A DNA stretch of 64,000 bases, taken from positions 62,001 to 126,000 of the forward strand of contig NZ_JAMPKY010000010.1 of assembly GCF_039962255.1 (NCBI RefSeq). Direction: 5' to 3'. The DNA comes from Leptolyngbya subtilissima AS-A7. Its GTDB lineage: Bacteria > Cyanobacteriota > Cyanobacteriia > Phormidesmidales > Phormidesmidaceae. The first letter of the stretch is position 1, and every line of letters starts with the position of its first letter. The translations under genes and the position numbers were made by a program. The notes under the pieces are model-generated. The model was not told where the DNA came from and did not search any database. It saw only the letters and a program-made list of their open reading frames with translations. Below, in pieces: positions 16,148 through 24,198 of the stretch.

Positions 16148-17218
16148 ATGACGACTCTCATTAACCCAGGTTCCGTCTCTGACGTTGCTAAGACCATCTA
16201 TACCGGCGACATTCTCCAAGGGGTGCCGGTGATCAGCCACCTGGGCGTGGGCGACCTGGCTCCAGGGCACAGCCATCGGTTTTTCTTTGAGGGAGTGCAG
16301 ATGGCGACGGGCCAGCACTGGTATGTGCCGGTGCTGGTGGCCAAGGGCGATCGCCCCGGTCCCTGCGTTGGCCTAGTGGCGGGCATCCATGGAGATGAGG
16401 TGAGCGGCATCGATGCGGCGCAGCGGGTGATGGCCCAGCTCGACCCCACAGCGATGGCAGGCAGCGTGGTGGCGGTGCTGGGGGTGTCGCGCCCGGCGGT
16501 GGAGTATACGCGATCGCACTGGCTAACGGCCCAGGGCGGTGGCTCCCAGGTGGATATGAACCGGGTTTGGCCCGGCGATGAAACCGGTGTCAACGCTGCC
16601 ACCCGCCACGCCGGGCTGCTGTGGAATCGCCTTTTGATCACCAACGTCGATATGGTGATCGACTACCACACGGTGACAACCGGCAGCGACTTCACCCTGT
16701 TTCTGTTTGCCGACCTGCGGCAGCCCACGGTGCGACAAATGGCAGAACTGTTTCCAGCCGAGCAGATTCAGAACGATCCGGGGCTAGTCGGCACCTTAGA
16801 AACCGCCTTAGTGGCGGCGGGCATTCCAGCTCTGACGGTGGAAATTGGTGGCCCTAGACGGTTCGACGCCAGCAAAATTGCTCGGGCGGTAGAGGGCACC
16901 TGCAACGTGCTCAAGCACTACGGGCTGGTCGATGGTCCCCTGGGGCGCACCGCCGCCGAGGTGGGCACGGTCTATGGTGATGCTCTAGAGACAATTCGCG
17001 CCACCACGGGCGGCTTTTTAGAGCTGCTAGTAGATCTGCGCGATCGCGTCATCTCTGACCAACCAGTAGCGATTCAGCGCAATGCCTTTGGAGATGTGGT
17101 GGCCGAGTACCGGGCCAGCGTAGTTGGCGAAATTGCTGTAGTCGCCCGCGACGCCCTATGCGAACCCGGTTCGCGTGTGGTGCAGATTCTCTACAACCGC
17201 AGTGAGGTCGAACCCTAG
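16148..17218 (+). CDS. Succinylglutamate desuccinylase/aspartoacylase (AstE/AspA) family protein
   Basis: A 356-residue protein of the M14-type zinc hydrolase superfamily. The metal motif GIHGDEVSGIDAA gives His and Glu ligands near residue 80, and a third His is in MVIDYHTVTTGSDF near residue 178; a Glu in TVEIGGPR may be the general base. The C-terminal ~100 residues form the beta-barrel found in this family. Members deacylate N-acyl amino acids, but this subgroup's substrate is unknown. It begins about 50 bp after the antiporter remnant. No signal peptide. Confidence 0.85.
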   Translation: MTTLINPGSVSDVAKTIYTGDILQGVPVISHLGVGDLAPGHSHRFFFEGVQMATGQHWYVPVLVAKGDRPGPCVGLVAGIHGDEVSGIDAAQRVMAQLDPTAMAGSVVAVLGVSRPAVEYTRSHWLTAQGGGSQVDMNRVWPGDETGVNAATRHAGLLWNRLLITNVDMVIDYHTVTTGSDFTLFLFADLRQPTVRQMAELFPAEQIQNDPGLVGTLETALVAAGIPALTVEIGGPRRFDASKIARAVEGTCNVLKHYGLVDGPLGRTAAEVGTVYGDALETIRATTGGFLELLVDLRDRVISDQPVAIQRNAFGDVVAEYRASVVGEIAVVARDALCEPGSRVVQILYNRSEVEP

Positions 17219-17225
17219 GCTGCTG

Positions 17226-17330
17226 ATACCAAATTCGGCTTAGTTAACTCCCGATTTAGCCGGACGAATGCGATGCGCCCTTACGGTTTGGTCTTTTGGA
17301 AATTGGGGTGATGAGATGCGGATTTGGTGT
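17226..17330. repeat. Short element with terminal inverted repeats (MITE-like)
   Basis: ATACCAAATTCGG at 17226-17238 faces CGGATTTGGTGT at 17319-17330; reversed, the ends read ATACCAAATTCGG and ACACCAAATCCGC. The 105-bp body has no coding potential. A related pair of ends bounds 55006-55233. This fits a miniature inverted-repeat element, but no mobilising transposase is in the window. Confidence 0.45.
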
Positions 17331-17385
17331 GAATAATAATTCCTCCTGCGGTGGAGCGATCGTCTGGGTCAGGACAGGTTAGACA

Positions 17386-17412
17386 TAGGGGCATTGCAGT
17401 GCAATGCCCCTA
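17386..17412. repeat. Dispersed palindrome, copy 1
   Basis: TAGGGGCATTGCA / TGCAATGCCCCTA: perfect 13-bp arms around a single G. Related palindromes occur at 32372, 48740 and 55173, always between genes. Confidence 0.75.
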
Positions 17413-17501
17413 CTGGAGGGTTCCGCTTGCCAAAATGTCTCAACTAACTTGACTACGGCAATAATTCAACAGGATTTTTCGTCAAAAGTCTCAATAGAAG
17501 A

Positions 17502-18110
17502 CTAAACCTGGCGACGGCGGCGATCGGCGACCCAGACAACAAAAGCGATCGCACAGCTAATCAGCACAATCTTGCTAACTGGGCCAAGCAACACCTGCAC
17601 CCGCTCAAACTGGGCGCCCAAAATGTAGCCCGCCGCTGCCAGTGCCCCTGTCCACAGCAGGGTGCCCAGGGCAGAGTAGCCCAGGTAGGGCAGCAGCGGC
17701 ATTTGACTTAGCCCCGCTGGTACCGACACATAGGTGCGCACCCCAGGTACCATGCGGCCGACCCCCACTATCCAGCCGCCGCCACTCTTTTGAAAAAAAT
17801 CCATCGCCTTTTCAATGTCTTTAGGCTTGAGTGTTAGCCAGCGGCCGTAGCGTCTCACCCAGCCCATCATTTGCTCATGGCTAATTAGCCGACCCAACAC
17901 ATACCAAGCTGACGCCCCAATTAGCGAGCCGAGGGACCCCGCCAAAATCACTCCGACTAGGTTCATGTCAGAGCTGTCGCGGCTGACAAACCCTGCCAGC
18001 GGCATTACCAACTCTGATGGAATGGGCGGAAACAGATGCTCCAGTACCATCAGGCCAAAGATGCCGACATAGCCAAGAGACTCAATCCAGGTCGTGATCC
18101 AGTTGAACAT
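17502..18110 (-). CDS. DedA family membrane protein
   Basis: A 202-residue DedA/VTT-domain protein with about five membrane-embedded segments. Visible motifs are EHLFPPIPSELVMPLAGF near the N-terminus, then GSLIGASAWYVLGR and VGRMVPGVRTYVSVPAGLSQ, the usual conserved block. DedA proteins are now linked to lipid-carrier and phospholipid flipping; the substrate here is unknown. ATG 18110 (MFNWITTWIESLGYVG) is used because the upstream 27 in-frame codons are Ser-rich and atypical. It stands alone on the minus strand. Confidence 0.9.
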   Translation of the reverse strand: MFNWITTWIESLGYVGIFGLMVLEHLFPPIPSELVMPLAGFVSRDSSDMNLVGVILAGSLGSLIGASAWYVLGRLISHEQMMGWVRRYGRWLTLKPKDIEKAMDFFQKSGGGWIVGVGRMVPGVRTYVSVPAGLSQMPLLPYLGYSALGTLLWTGALAAAGYILGAQFERVQVLLGPVSKIVLISCAIAFVVWVADRRRRQV

Positions 18111-18458
18111 GGGGAGGGTAAAGTTTAAAGCGGTTAGGGGGCAGGCTTGAGATCTAGAACCCGACGAGAATGGGGAAGAAGCTGAGCGCACGATAACACA
18201 CTGCGCCCTTGAGGCAGTTGTTGCAGGACATCGTGCTGCTAGGCGTGCAGCTTAGATGCCTCCACTAAGTGACCTACCGCCAACTCAAATCCTCTCCTAA
18301 AAAATTATGTTCCCCAAACCTACGGGAGAGCTAAATTTTTAGTCCTCTATCCCTGTATAGAATGTTAGCCCTACGCAGAACCATTCCTCTCTTTTGAAAG
18401 AGGGCACCATCGGCCGAATTATATAGAGTAGTGATCTTAAAAGGCGTTTGAGGTCACC
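18111..18458. other. 348-bp divergent intergenic region
   Basis: It lies between dedA (minus) and the DUF3616 gene (plus). The sequence is AT-richer than its surroundings. It should contain both promoters, but I see no confident -10/-35 pair, hairpin or RNA. GAGGTC precedes ATG 18459. Confidence 0.4.
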
Positions 18459-19550
18459 ATGCCCAATGGATTCTTGCTCAGTCGCGCTCTGCTTAAATTT
18501 CAAACTGACTCTGAAGGTCTACTAGCTGAGCTATCCGCTGTGACCCGCACCCCAGATGGTAATCTCTGGCTCGGTTCCGATGAATTTACCACTCTAGAGC
18601 GGCTGAACCCTATGGGCGATGGGGTCTATGGCAACCACAAAACCTTTCACCTCCAAGACTTTATTCAGCTCTCTGATGACGAGTCTGAAATCGATATTGA
18701 AGGCCTCGACTACTGCGATGGCTATCTTTGGGTAGTGGGCTCCCACAGCTTTAAGCGCCCCCAAGCTAAGGGTAAAAAGCAGCACAAAGACATTCAACGA
18801 CTTTCCGAAATCGAGCATGATCCTAACCGATCGCTGCTGGCTCGGCTACCGATTCTCAATGGCGAAATTGTACACACCTATGCCCTTTCTGATAACAAGG
18901 GCGATACCCTTACCGCAGCCAGCTTAAAGCAGGTGAACGGCCACAATTTGCTGCTAGAAGCCCTCGCCGAAGACGAACATCTAGGGCTGTTTTTAAAGAT
19001 GCAGTTGCCTTCAAAAGACAACGGCTTTGATGTCGAAGGCATTGCCGTTAGCGGTAACAAAATCTTTTTGGGTTTGCGCGGCCCTGTTTTGCGCGGGTGG
19101 GCAATTATTCTTGAAATTGAAGTAGAAGATGCCGAGCCCGGTACGCTCACGCTTAAAGATTTAGGGGGAGGTTGTCTCTATCGCAAGCACTTTCTTGACC
19201 TCAATGGCCAAGGCGTTCGCGAACTATGCCTGTACGAAGGGGATATGCTGCTGCTGGCCGGCCCGACTATGGAGGTGGAGGGTGCCATGCAGGTGTTTCG
19301 CCTTGAAAACGTTCTTGAGCATACCAACGATACACTGTGGAGCCAAGAATCTGGTCGACTCAAGGTTCTGTTTGATATACCTTTTGTTATTGGTACTGAC
19401 CATGCCGAGGGCCTTACATTGGTGCCTTGCCTAGGTTACGACGATGCACTAATGGTGGTCTACGATTCACCAGACGACGAGCGTCGCCCTGACCCTAAGT
19501 CAATATTTTCTGACATCTTTCGCCTACCCAAGCAGACTAGCGACGCCTAG
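18459..19550 (+). CDS. DUF3616 domain-containing protein
   Basis: A 363-residue protein of the DUF3616 family, predicted to be a beta-propeller-like fold. Recurrent blade-like strands include GNLWLGSDEFTTLERL, DIEGLDYCDGYLWVVGSHS, FDVEGIAVSGNKIFLGLRGP and GTDHAEGLTLV. No signal peptide or membrane helix is present, so it is likely cytoplasmic. The function is unknown. Start ATG 18459 follows GAGGTCACC. It converges with the CHAD gene, 160 bp away. Confidence 0.83.
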   Translation: MPNGFLLSRALLKFQTDSEGLLAELSAVTRTPDGNLWLGSDEFTTLERLNPMGDGVYGNHKTFHLQDFIQLSDDESEIDIEGLDYCDGYLWVVGSHSFKRPQAKGKKQHKDIQRLSEIEHDPNRSLLARLPILNGEIVHTYALSDNKGDTLTAASLKQVNGHNLLLEALAEDEHLGLFLKMQLPSKDNGFDVEGIAVSGNKIFLGLRGPVLRGWAIILEIEVEDAEPGTLTLKDLGGGCLYRKHFLDLNGQGVRELCLYEGDMLLLAGPTMEVEGAMQVFRLENVLEHTNDTLWSQESGRLKVLFDIPFVIGTDHAEGLTLVPCLGYDDALMVVYDSPDDERRPDPKSIFSDIFRLPKQTSDA

Positions 19551-19709
19551 ATAAATAGTGTGGTGGGCGATCGCAAACTCTGTTTCACCGCCCCTAATTT
19601 ATTGGCAGGGCAAACATCATTGTGCTCTATCTAAGTTGCTCTTATTGCACTCGAACTTAAGTAATCCAATGGGTGATGGCTAAGCGAAGTTAAAACTATC
19701 AATGTCAGA

Positions 19710-20627
19710 CTAATTTGAACCTGAAAACTCAGACCGCCAATAGCTGTGAATACGCTTGATAAACGTTTTGGGCTCCTCGCTATAGAATTTTTTGCCTAAA
19801 CCCTTGGCCTGTTGATGCAGCTTATCTTGCCGATGAATCAGTAGGGGCATGAGCACCTGCAAAGAAGTGTTGCTAAGTGCCACTTCTGAGGGGTGATGTC
19901 GCAAAAAGTGTTGCAGAACAGCACTGTCGTGGCCGTCGCCCAGCAACTCAGAGAGGTAATGAGCTTCTGAGCCTAAGACTTCCATAACAGGGGGCCAAAT
20001 CTGCTTTAGCAGACAGGAGCTGTACCACAGATCTTTGACTCGCTTGCGCCAGTCGTGAAACGTTTCGTCGTTACCGTCTTTGTAGGCAGCGTGAAAGCGA
20101 TCGCGTCCCTGACGATAAACTTGTTCTAGGCTTTTGGAGACGGCTTTCCACCCCGTTTCATGAAGGGTGAGCTTGCTTAGCCGAGCTTTACTCGCTTCTA
20201 AATCGGCCAGAATAGGCGCGATCGCATCATCGCGATCAATTAGTGCCTTGAGCTCAGATTTATAGAGATCTGTCAAACTGTTTTGCAGCTCAGAAAGTCC
20301 CTTATTCTCAAGCGATATTCCATAAATTTCGATCAGGTCATTCAAAGTTTTTTGATAGACAGCACCATCTCGAGCCGGAGCAAGAGCTTGTCCAATACTC
20401 CTCAGCTGATCGTTCTCTCGTTGATAAGTCTTTTCGCCTATCGACTTTCGCACCAGCCGCAGCACCGCTCGCCCCTTTTTTAACCGCTTGCGCGTACTGT
20501 GAATCGCCTGCTCAGGGGTTTTTTGAATGCCCTCGCTCAGTTCTTGAATTGCTTTCTCAAGTTGCTCGTTAAGAATGCGCTGAACATTGGCCTCAACGGT
20601 GCTGTCGGTGAAAAATCGATAGGCCAT
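19710..20627 (-). CDS. CHAD domain-containing protein
   Basis: A 305-residue all-helical protein. The CHAD signature is clear: AIHSTRKRLKKGRAVLRLVR near residue 45, and HDWRKRVKDLWYSSCLL near 195, with conserved His, Arg and Lys that bind polyphosphate. CHAD proteins localise to polyphosphate granules in other bacteria; here no CYTH partner is fused. It lies 11 bp downstream of the DUF6335 gene on the same strand, which implies co-transcription. Confidence 0.9.
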   Translation of the reverse strand: MAYRFFTDSTVEANVQRILNEQLEKAIQELSEGIQKTPEQAIHSTRKRLKKGRAVLRLVRKSIGEKTYQRENDQLRSIGQALAPARDGAVYQKTLNDLIEIYGISLENKGLSELQNSLTDLYKSELKALIDRDDAIAPILADLEASKARLSKLTLHETGWKAVSKSLEQVYRQGRDRFHAAYKDGNDETFHDWRKRVKDLWYSSCLLKQIWPPVMEVLGSEAHYLSELLGDGHDSAVLQHFLRHHPSEVALSNTSLQVLMPLLIHRQDKLHQQAKGLGKKFYSEEPKTFIKRIHSYWRSEFSGSN

Positions 20628-20638
20628 AGCTGTGACAA

Positions 20639-21082
20639 TTAATACTCAGGACCCTTGGAATCCAGATCGAGTTCAAATCGCTGGTCATCCCGACGATTCA
20701 TTTCGTTGAGGACTCCAACGGGGTGCTCGGGCTTAGTGCTAATGCCTACGGCGTCAGCGAGAGCATCAACATCATTTTGCTCGGGGGTTGGCGTGGTGCC
20801 ACCCACGGCCTCTTCACCGACCGTTTCAGCTCGCTCTGCAACTGCATCGGGGTCGCCTCCGGTCAGAGGGCTATTCGTTTCCAGAGCGCTCTCAGCTGTC
20901 ACCTCAGCTCCAAGGTGCTCGCTGTCATCGCTTTGCCCAACGCGAGCCTCTTCAACCTCGGCCTGACTAGGCGGTAGGTGAATTACGGGTTCGTTAGACG
21001 GTGGTGGCGCTGCATCTATTTCATGGGGAAGCTTTTCAGCGAGATCAGATTGTTGTGAGTTCATTGAATTATCGTTAGCCAT
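20639..21082 (-). CDS. Acidic DUF6335-family protein
   Basis: A 147-residue acidic, mostly disordered protein with a short conserved C-terminal half: LTGGDPDAVAERAETVGEEAVGG, PEQNDVDALADAVGI, then DDQRFELDLDSKGPEY. That block matches the small cyanobacterial DUF6335 family as I know it. The N-terminal ~60 residues are Pro/Ser/Glu-rich. Function unknown. It precedes the CHAD gene by 11 bp. A long inverted repeat lies just upstream (21117-21161). Confidence 0.7.
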   Translation of the reverse strand: MANDNSMNSQQSDLAEKLPHEIDAAPPPSNEPVIHLPPSQAEVEEARVGQSDDSEHLGAEVTAESALETNSPLTGGDPDAVAERAETVGEEAVGGTTPTPEQNDVDALADAVGISTKPEHPVGVLNEMNRRDDQRFELDLDSKGPEY

Positions 21083-21116
21083 AATTTAAGGCCGCATCAT
21101 ACCGTTTGGACTGCAG

Positions 21117-21161
21117 CAGATGGTTGACATCAAAGCAAAAACGCTTGTAGTCAACCATCTG
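21117..21161. repeat. Inverted repeat upstream of the DUF6335-CHAD pair
   Basis: CAGATGGTTGAC (21117-21128) and GTCAACCATCTG (21150-21161) form a perfect 12-bp stem with a 21-base loop. It lies 35 bp before the DUF6335 start and 110 bp after the BrkB gene. There is no T-run, so an operator or 5'-UTR hairpin is as likely as a terminator. Confidence 0.5.
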
Positions 21162-21272
21162 GTGCTACTACTGCTATTAACCTTGAGGAATTGATCCAGC
21201 GTAACAATCTTGTCAGCGGCAATTGATCATCCTATGGATGGATTTTAGGGCCTTGAGTATCTTCAACAGGAG

Positions 21273-22172
21273 TCAGGACTCTTCGGGCAGTGGCTTTTGC
21301 TGAACGGCATATTTATTAGGCCTAATTTGTGAGCCAAAGCGGCGGCTGTAGACCTGGGTAAGTTCTGCCCCGTAGAACAAAATTTGGGCTGAATAAAACA
21401 CCCAAACCAGCAAAATTATTACGGAGCCTGCCGCCCCATAGGATGAGCCAAAACTGCTGTTGCCTAAGTAGAGACCAATTAGATATTTCCCTACCGAAAA
21501 TAAAATAGCAGTAGCAGCAGCCCCAAACCAAACATCATGCCAAGCGATAATTGCGTCGGGCAAATACTTGAACATCATGGCAAAGAGCAGAGTGGTCAGG
21601 CCAAAGGCAAGCAGGAAATTGAAGAGCTGAACCAGGCTGTCTAAACCCGGCATGAGCGTGTTGAGGTAGCCTGAAAACCCAGAGATCGCCGAACTAGCAA
21701 TCAGCGACACTAGTAGCAGGAAGCCAATGACGATCACCATCCCTAGCGACAACAAGCGTTTACGAAGCTGGTCGATCAGGCCAATGCCAGGTCGAGCTTC
21801 CAAATTCCAAATTGTGTTAAGCGACAGTTGTAGTTGAGACAGTACCCCCGTAGCGCCTACTATCAGGAGCACAACGCTTATGGCTGAGGCTAGCCAGCCA
21901 GAGCTTTCCCCAGGGCGATTAGCGTTGTCGAGCACGGTGCGCACAAAGTCAGCGCTGGCTCCACCCATCAGAGATTCGACCTGACCCATGAGCTGGTCAC
22001 GCACAGCACCATTATCAAAAAATAGACTGGCGATCGCGATCGCTAAAATCAGCAGAGGCGCTAGAGAAAATAGAGTGTAGTAGGCCAACGCAGCGGCCAA
22101 CTGCGAAGCTTGGTCTTGGTTCCACTCCTGAAAAGCCTCCTTGAGTAGTCGCCAAACCTGTTTTGGACTCAT
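21273..22172 (-). CDS. YihY/BrkB family membrane protein
   Basis: A 299-residue inner-membrane protein with six predicted helices. The N-terminal WNQDQASQLAAALAYYTLFSLAPLL motif region, the NTIWNLE segment and SSYGAAGSVIILLVWVFYSAQILFYGAELT near residue 260 are the family hallmarks. The role is uncertain; it is often annotated as ribonuclease BN in error. ATG 22172 is preferred to GTG 22181 three codons earlier. The C-terminus is short and basic. Confidence 0.92.
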   Translation of the reverse strand: MSPKQVWRLLKEAFQEWNQDQASQLAAALAYYTLFSLAPLLILAIAIASLFFDNGAVRDQLMGQVESLMGGASADFVRTVLDNANRPGESSGWLASAISVVLLIVGATGVLSQLQLSLNTIWNLEARPGIGLIDQLRKRLLSLGMVIVIGFLLLVSLIASSAISGFSGYLNTLMPGLDSLVQLFNFLLAFGLTTLLFAMMFKYLPDAIIAWHDVWFGAAATAILFSVGKYLIGLYLGNSSFGSSYGAAGSVIILLVWVFYSAQILFYGAELTQVYSRRFGSQIRPNKYAVQQKPLPEES

Positions 22173-22448
22173 TGTCAGCACTCTAATTTCTAATTGCGTT
22201 ATGATACAAAAATGTCAGATTAGTTAGCTCACCTTCTGACATTTAATTTCGGTCATTTAAGCAGTAGAACTAGATTGTTGTACTGCTCATTCTTCTATAC
22301 AAAGAGAGCGATGAAGTTGCTCTCAATTAACTCATAAATTTTTGGGCAGCAGGTTGAATAAACGAATGGCAATCTAACCCAAACTAAGTCTTACTTAGTT
22401 CTGCCAACGCGCACCCAACCTGTGTGATAACTAAGAGGGTAGAAGCCT

Positions 22449-22640
22449 TTAGTCGTTGCCTTCGCCGCCTTCGCCACCTTCGCCCTCTTCAGTTTCTTCT
22501 TCCTCACCTTCGAGAGACTCAGTCCCGTTCGGCTCTGTTTCTAGCTGCTCTTCGCCTTCTGTATTTCCGCCAGCATCACAGGCAACGGTTAAGGAAGAAA
22601 GTCCAAGCACCAACGGTAAAACCATCCAGCTTGCTTTCAT
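22449..22640 (-). CDS. Small acidic lipoprotein
   Basis: A 63-residue precursor: a signal peptide MKASWMVLPLVLGLSSLTVAC ending in a lipobox (TVAC), with the lipidated Cys at 21. The mature part is only 42 residues and almost entirely Glu, Gly, Thr and Asn, ending in GEGGEGGEGND. Strand choice is supported by the signal peptide; the opposite frames are low-complexity shadows. It stands alone. Function unknown; a flexible acidic surface tether is conceivable but only inferred. Confidence 0.7.
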   Translation of the reverse strand: MKASWMVLPLVLGLSSLTVACDAGGNTEGEEQLETEPNGTESLEGEEEETEEGEGGEGGEGND

Positions 22641-23060
22641 GATATTTCTCTATAAAATAACTAGACTAGTTTAGGGTTTTAAGCAGGAGATTGGTCTCTG
22701 TCCTGAGACATAACTTCTATAATCTAAATGTATAAGTTTCAGCTAAGATGGCTGACAAATAAAATGGAGAACAAACTTTTGGTGCTCAAGTTGTTTTAGT
22801 TTGAGTTCAAATAAATTTGAAGGCAAGCTCTAAATAATTGACAGATTCTACTGAGCTTTTCAGATTCAGATACGAGATGGAATGCTGAGGTTCTTAGCGG
22901 CGATCGCACTACTATTTAACACAACCAAAAACAACAAATTGCTATAGGCGATCGCCAACTTTCCTAGTACATCATCAACCCTAAAGACTAGGGTTCTTAT
23001 GAGTTAGGGGCAGTAAAACGGACTCCAACTTACACATTTAAGTTGGACAGACCACCAAAT
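22641..23060. other. 420-bp intergenic region
   Basis: AT-rich sequence between the tspO-like gene (upstream on minus) and the small lipoprotein. It holds the tspO terminator hairpin at 23024-23047 and presumably the lipoprotein promoter. Two GCGATCGC-like sites are present. I see no reading frame worth calling. Confidence 0.4.
23024..23047 (-). terminator. Hairpin after the TspO-like gene
   Basis: TCCAACTT / AAGTTGGA, an 8-bp perfect stem with an 8-base loop. On the minus strand GTCCGTTTTACTG follows. It lies 14 bp after the tspO-like stop. Confidence 0.55.
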
Positions 23061-23531
23061 TTATTGGCCCGGATTCAGCTTTGTCATCTGCCAGGTAATC
23101 AGCGTTCCTACCGGGCTCCATAGCAGGAAGGGGAGCAACAAGAGAAAGGCTTTGCCGTCTACCTGCGCGACTAACAAGGCCAGCACTAACCCAAACACAA
23201 ATCCCGCTCCCCCGATCGCCGTGCCCACTCGCAAATTCTGCAAGTTGCACATGACCGGGTTATAGCTCACAATCAGCAGCTCCAGCACGATGTACCCAGC
23301 CATAAACCACCAGCTCTGGGTTTGTTTCCAGACAATGTAGGCCGACCAGCCACCGCAGATAAATACCGCCATCCACACGACAGGAATGGCAAACTCAAAC
23401 TTTAGCCAGTCGGGGCGACGCTGCCGCTTAAACCACTTAATGCCGCGAGGCCTAATCAGGCTGGACGCAGACGCGATCGCCGCTCCCACCACCGCAATTA
23501 CTAACCAGGCTGGAAACATCATCCACCTCAT
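23061..23531 (-). CDS. TspO/MBR (tryptophan-rich sensory protein) homologue
   Basis: A 156-residue protein with five membrane helices. Family features include RPDWLKFEFAIPVVW, GGWSAYIVW, YNPVMCNL and LLPFLLWSPVGTLITW. TspO proteins bind porphyrins and related ligands and affect tetrapyrrole handling and stress responses. The classical bacterial WxPxW pattern is modified as in other cyanobacterial members. ATG 23531; ATG pairs at codons 4-5 are alternative starts. A hairpin terminator follows. Confidence 0.85.
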   Translation of the reverse strand: MRWMMFPAWLVIAVVGAAIASASSLIRPRGIKWFKRQRRPDWLKFEFAIPVVWMAVFICGGWSAYIVWKQTQSWWFMAGYIVLELLIVSYNPVMCNLQNLRVGTAIGGAGFVFGLVLALLVAQVDGKAFLLLLPFLLWSPVGTLITWQMTKLNPGQ

Positions 23532-23616
23532 AGGGTCTGACTAAACTAAACCAGACCAAAGCTGCCGCGACATCTTACCCATGGCACAACTTAAAGAATT
23601 GGGCTATGGGGGGTGA

Positions 23617-24000
23617 TTAAGCACCAAGTTCGGACGACGGAAGTGGGCAGACTTCCATAGCTTGAATCAAGCCACGCTCAATGGTGAAACGGTGGCCAAC
23701 GTGTTCGTCGGCAATCACAGCTCCGACCAAGTCGCGCACAACTTGATGCACCTCGACCAAGAGCTGCCCGGCATCCTCAGGGTGAAAGGCAACCGGCTCG
23801 ACGTGTGGATTGATTTCGCTCCACTGCTCTGTCCAGTAAGCGCGAACTTCCTCAGGCCCACGGGCAAAACCGCCTTTGAACGCCTTGGGCCACACTACGT
23901 CGGAAGTCATGAGGGCGAGGGCGGCATCAATGTCGCGCGCGTTGAAGGCCGCATACGCTGCGCGTAGCAGCTCGATTTCTGGTGCAGCTTGATCTGGCAT
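23617..24000 (-). CDS. SnoaL/NTF2-like fold protein
   Basis: A 127-residue single-domain protein with the SnoaL-like N-terminus LLRAAYAAFNARDIDAALAL and MTSDVVWPKAFKGGFARGPE, then the cone-shaped beta-sheet part. Such proteins are small ligand-binding or isomerase-type enzymes; the substrate is unknown. No signal peptide. The composition is slightly different from neighbours, but this is not strong. It is divergent from the SLH/WG protein. Confidence 0.85.
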   Translation of the reverse strand: MPDQAAPEIELLRAAYAAFNARDIDAALALMTSDVVWPKAFKGGFARGPEEVRAYWTEQWSEINPHVEPVAFHPEDAGQLLVEVHQVVRDLVGAVIADEHVGHRFTIERGLIQAMEVCPLPSSELGA

Positions 24001-24198
24001 AGGAGATAGGTGGAGATGGGACAGTTAGAAGCAGGTTGATGAAACAGAGTGTTTTCGGAACGTCTCCTCTCATTTTGAGCCTGACCACAGCTACAGAGGT
24101 TGAAATAGTTTTAACAGATGAAACAATTCGGCGTTGATTATCTATTGTCTGCGGATAATTCTTAAAGCTGTATTCCATTTCATTGACCTAACTATTTA

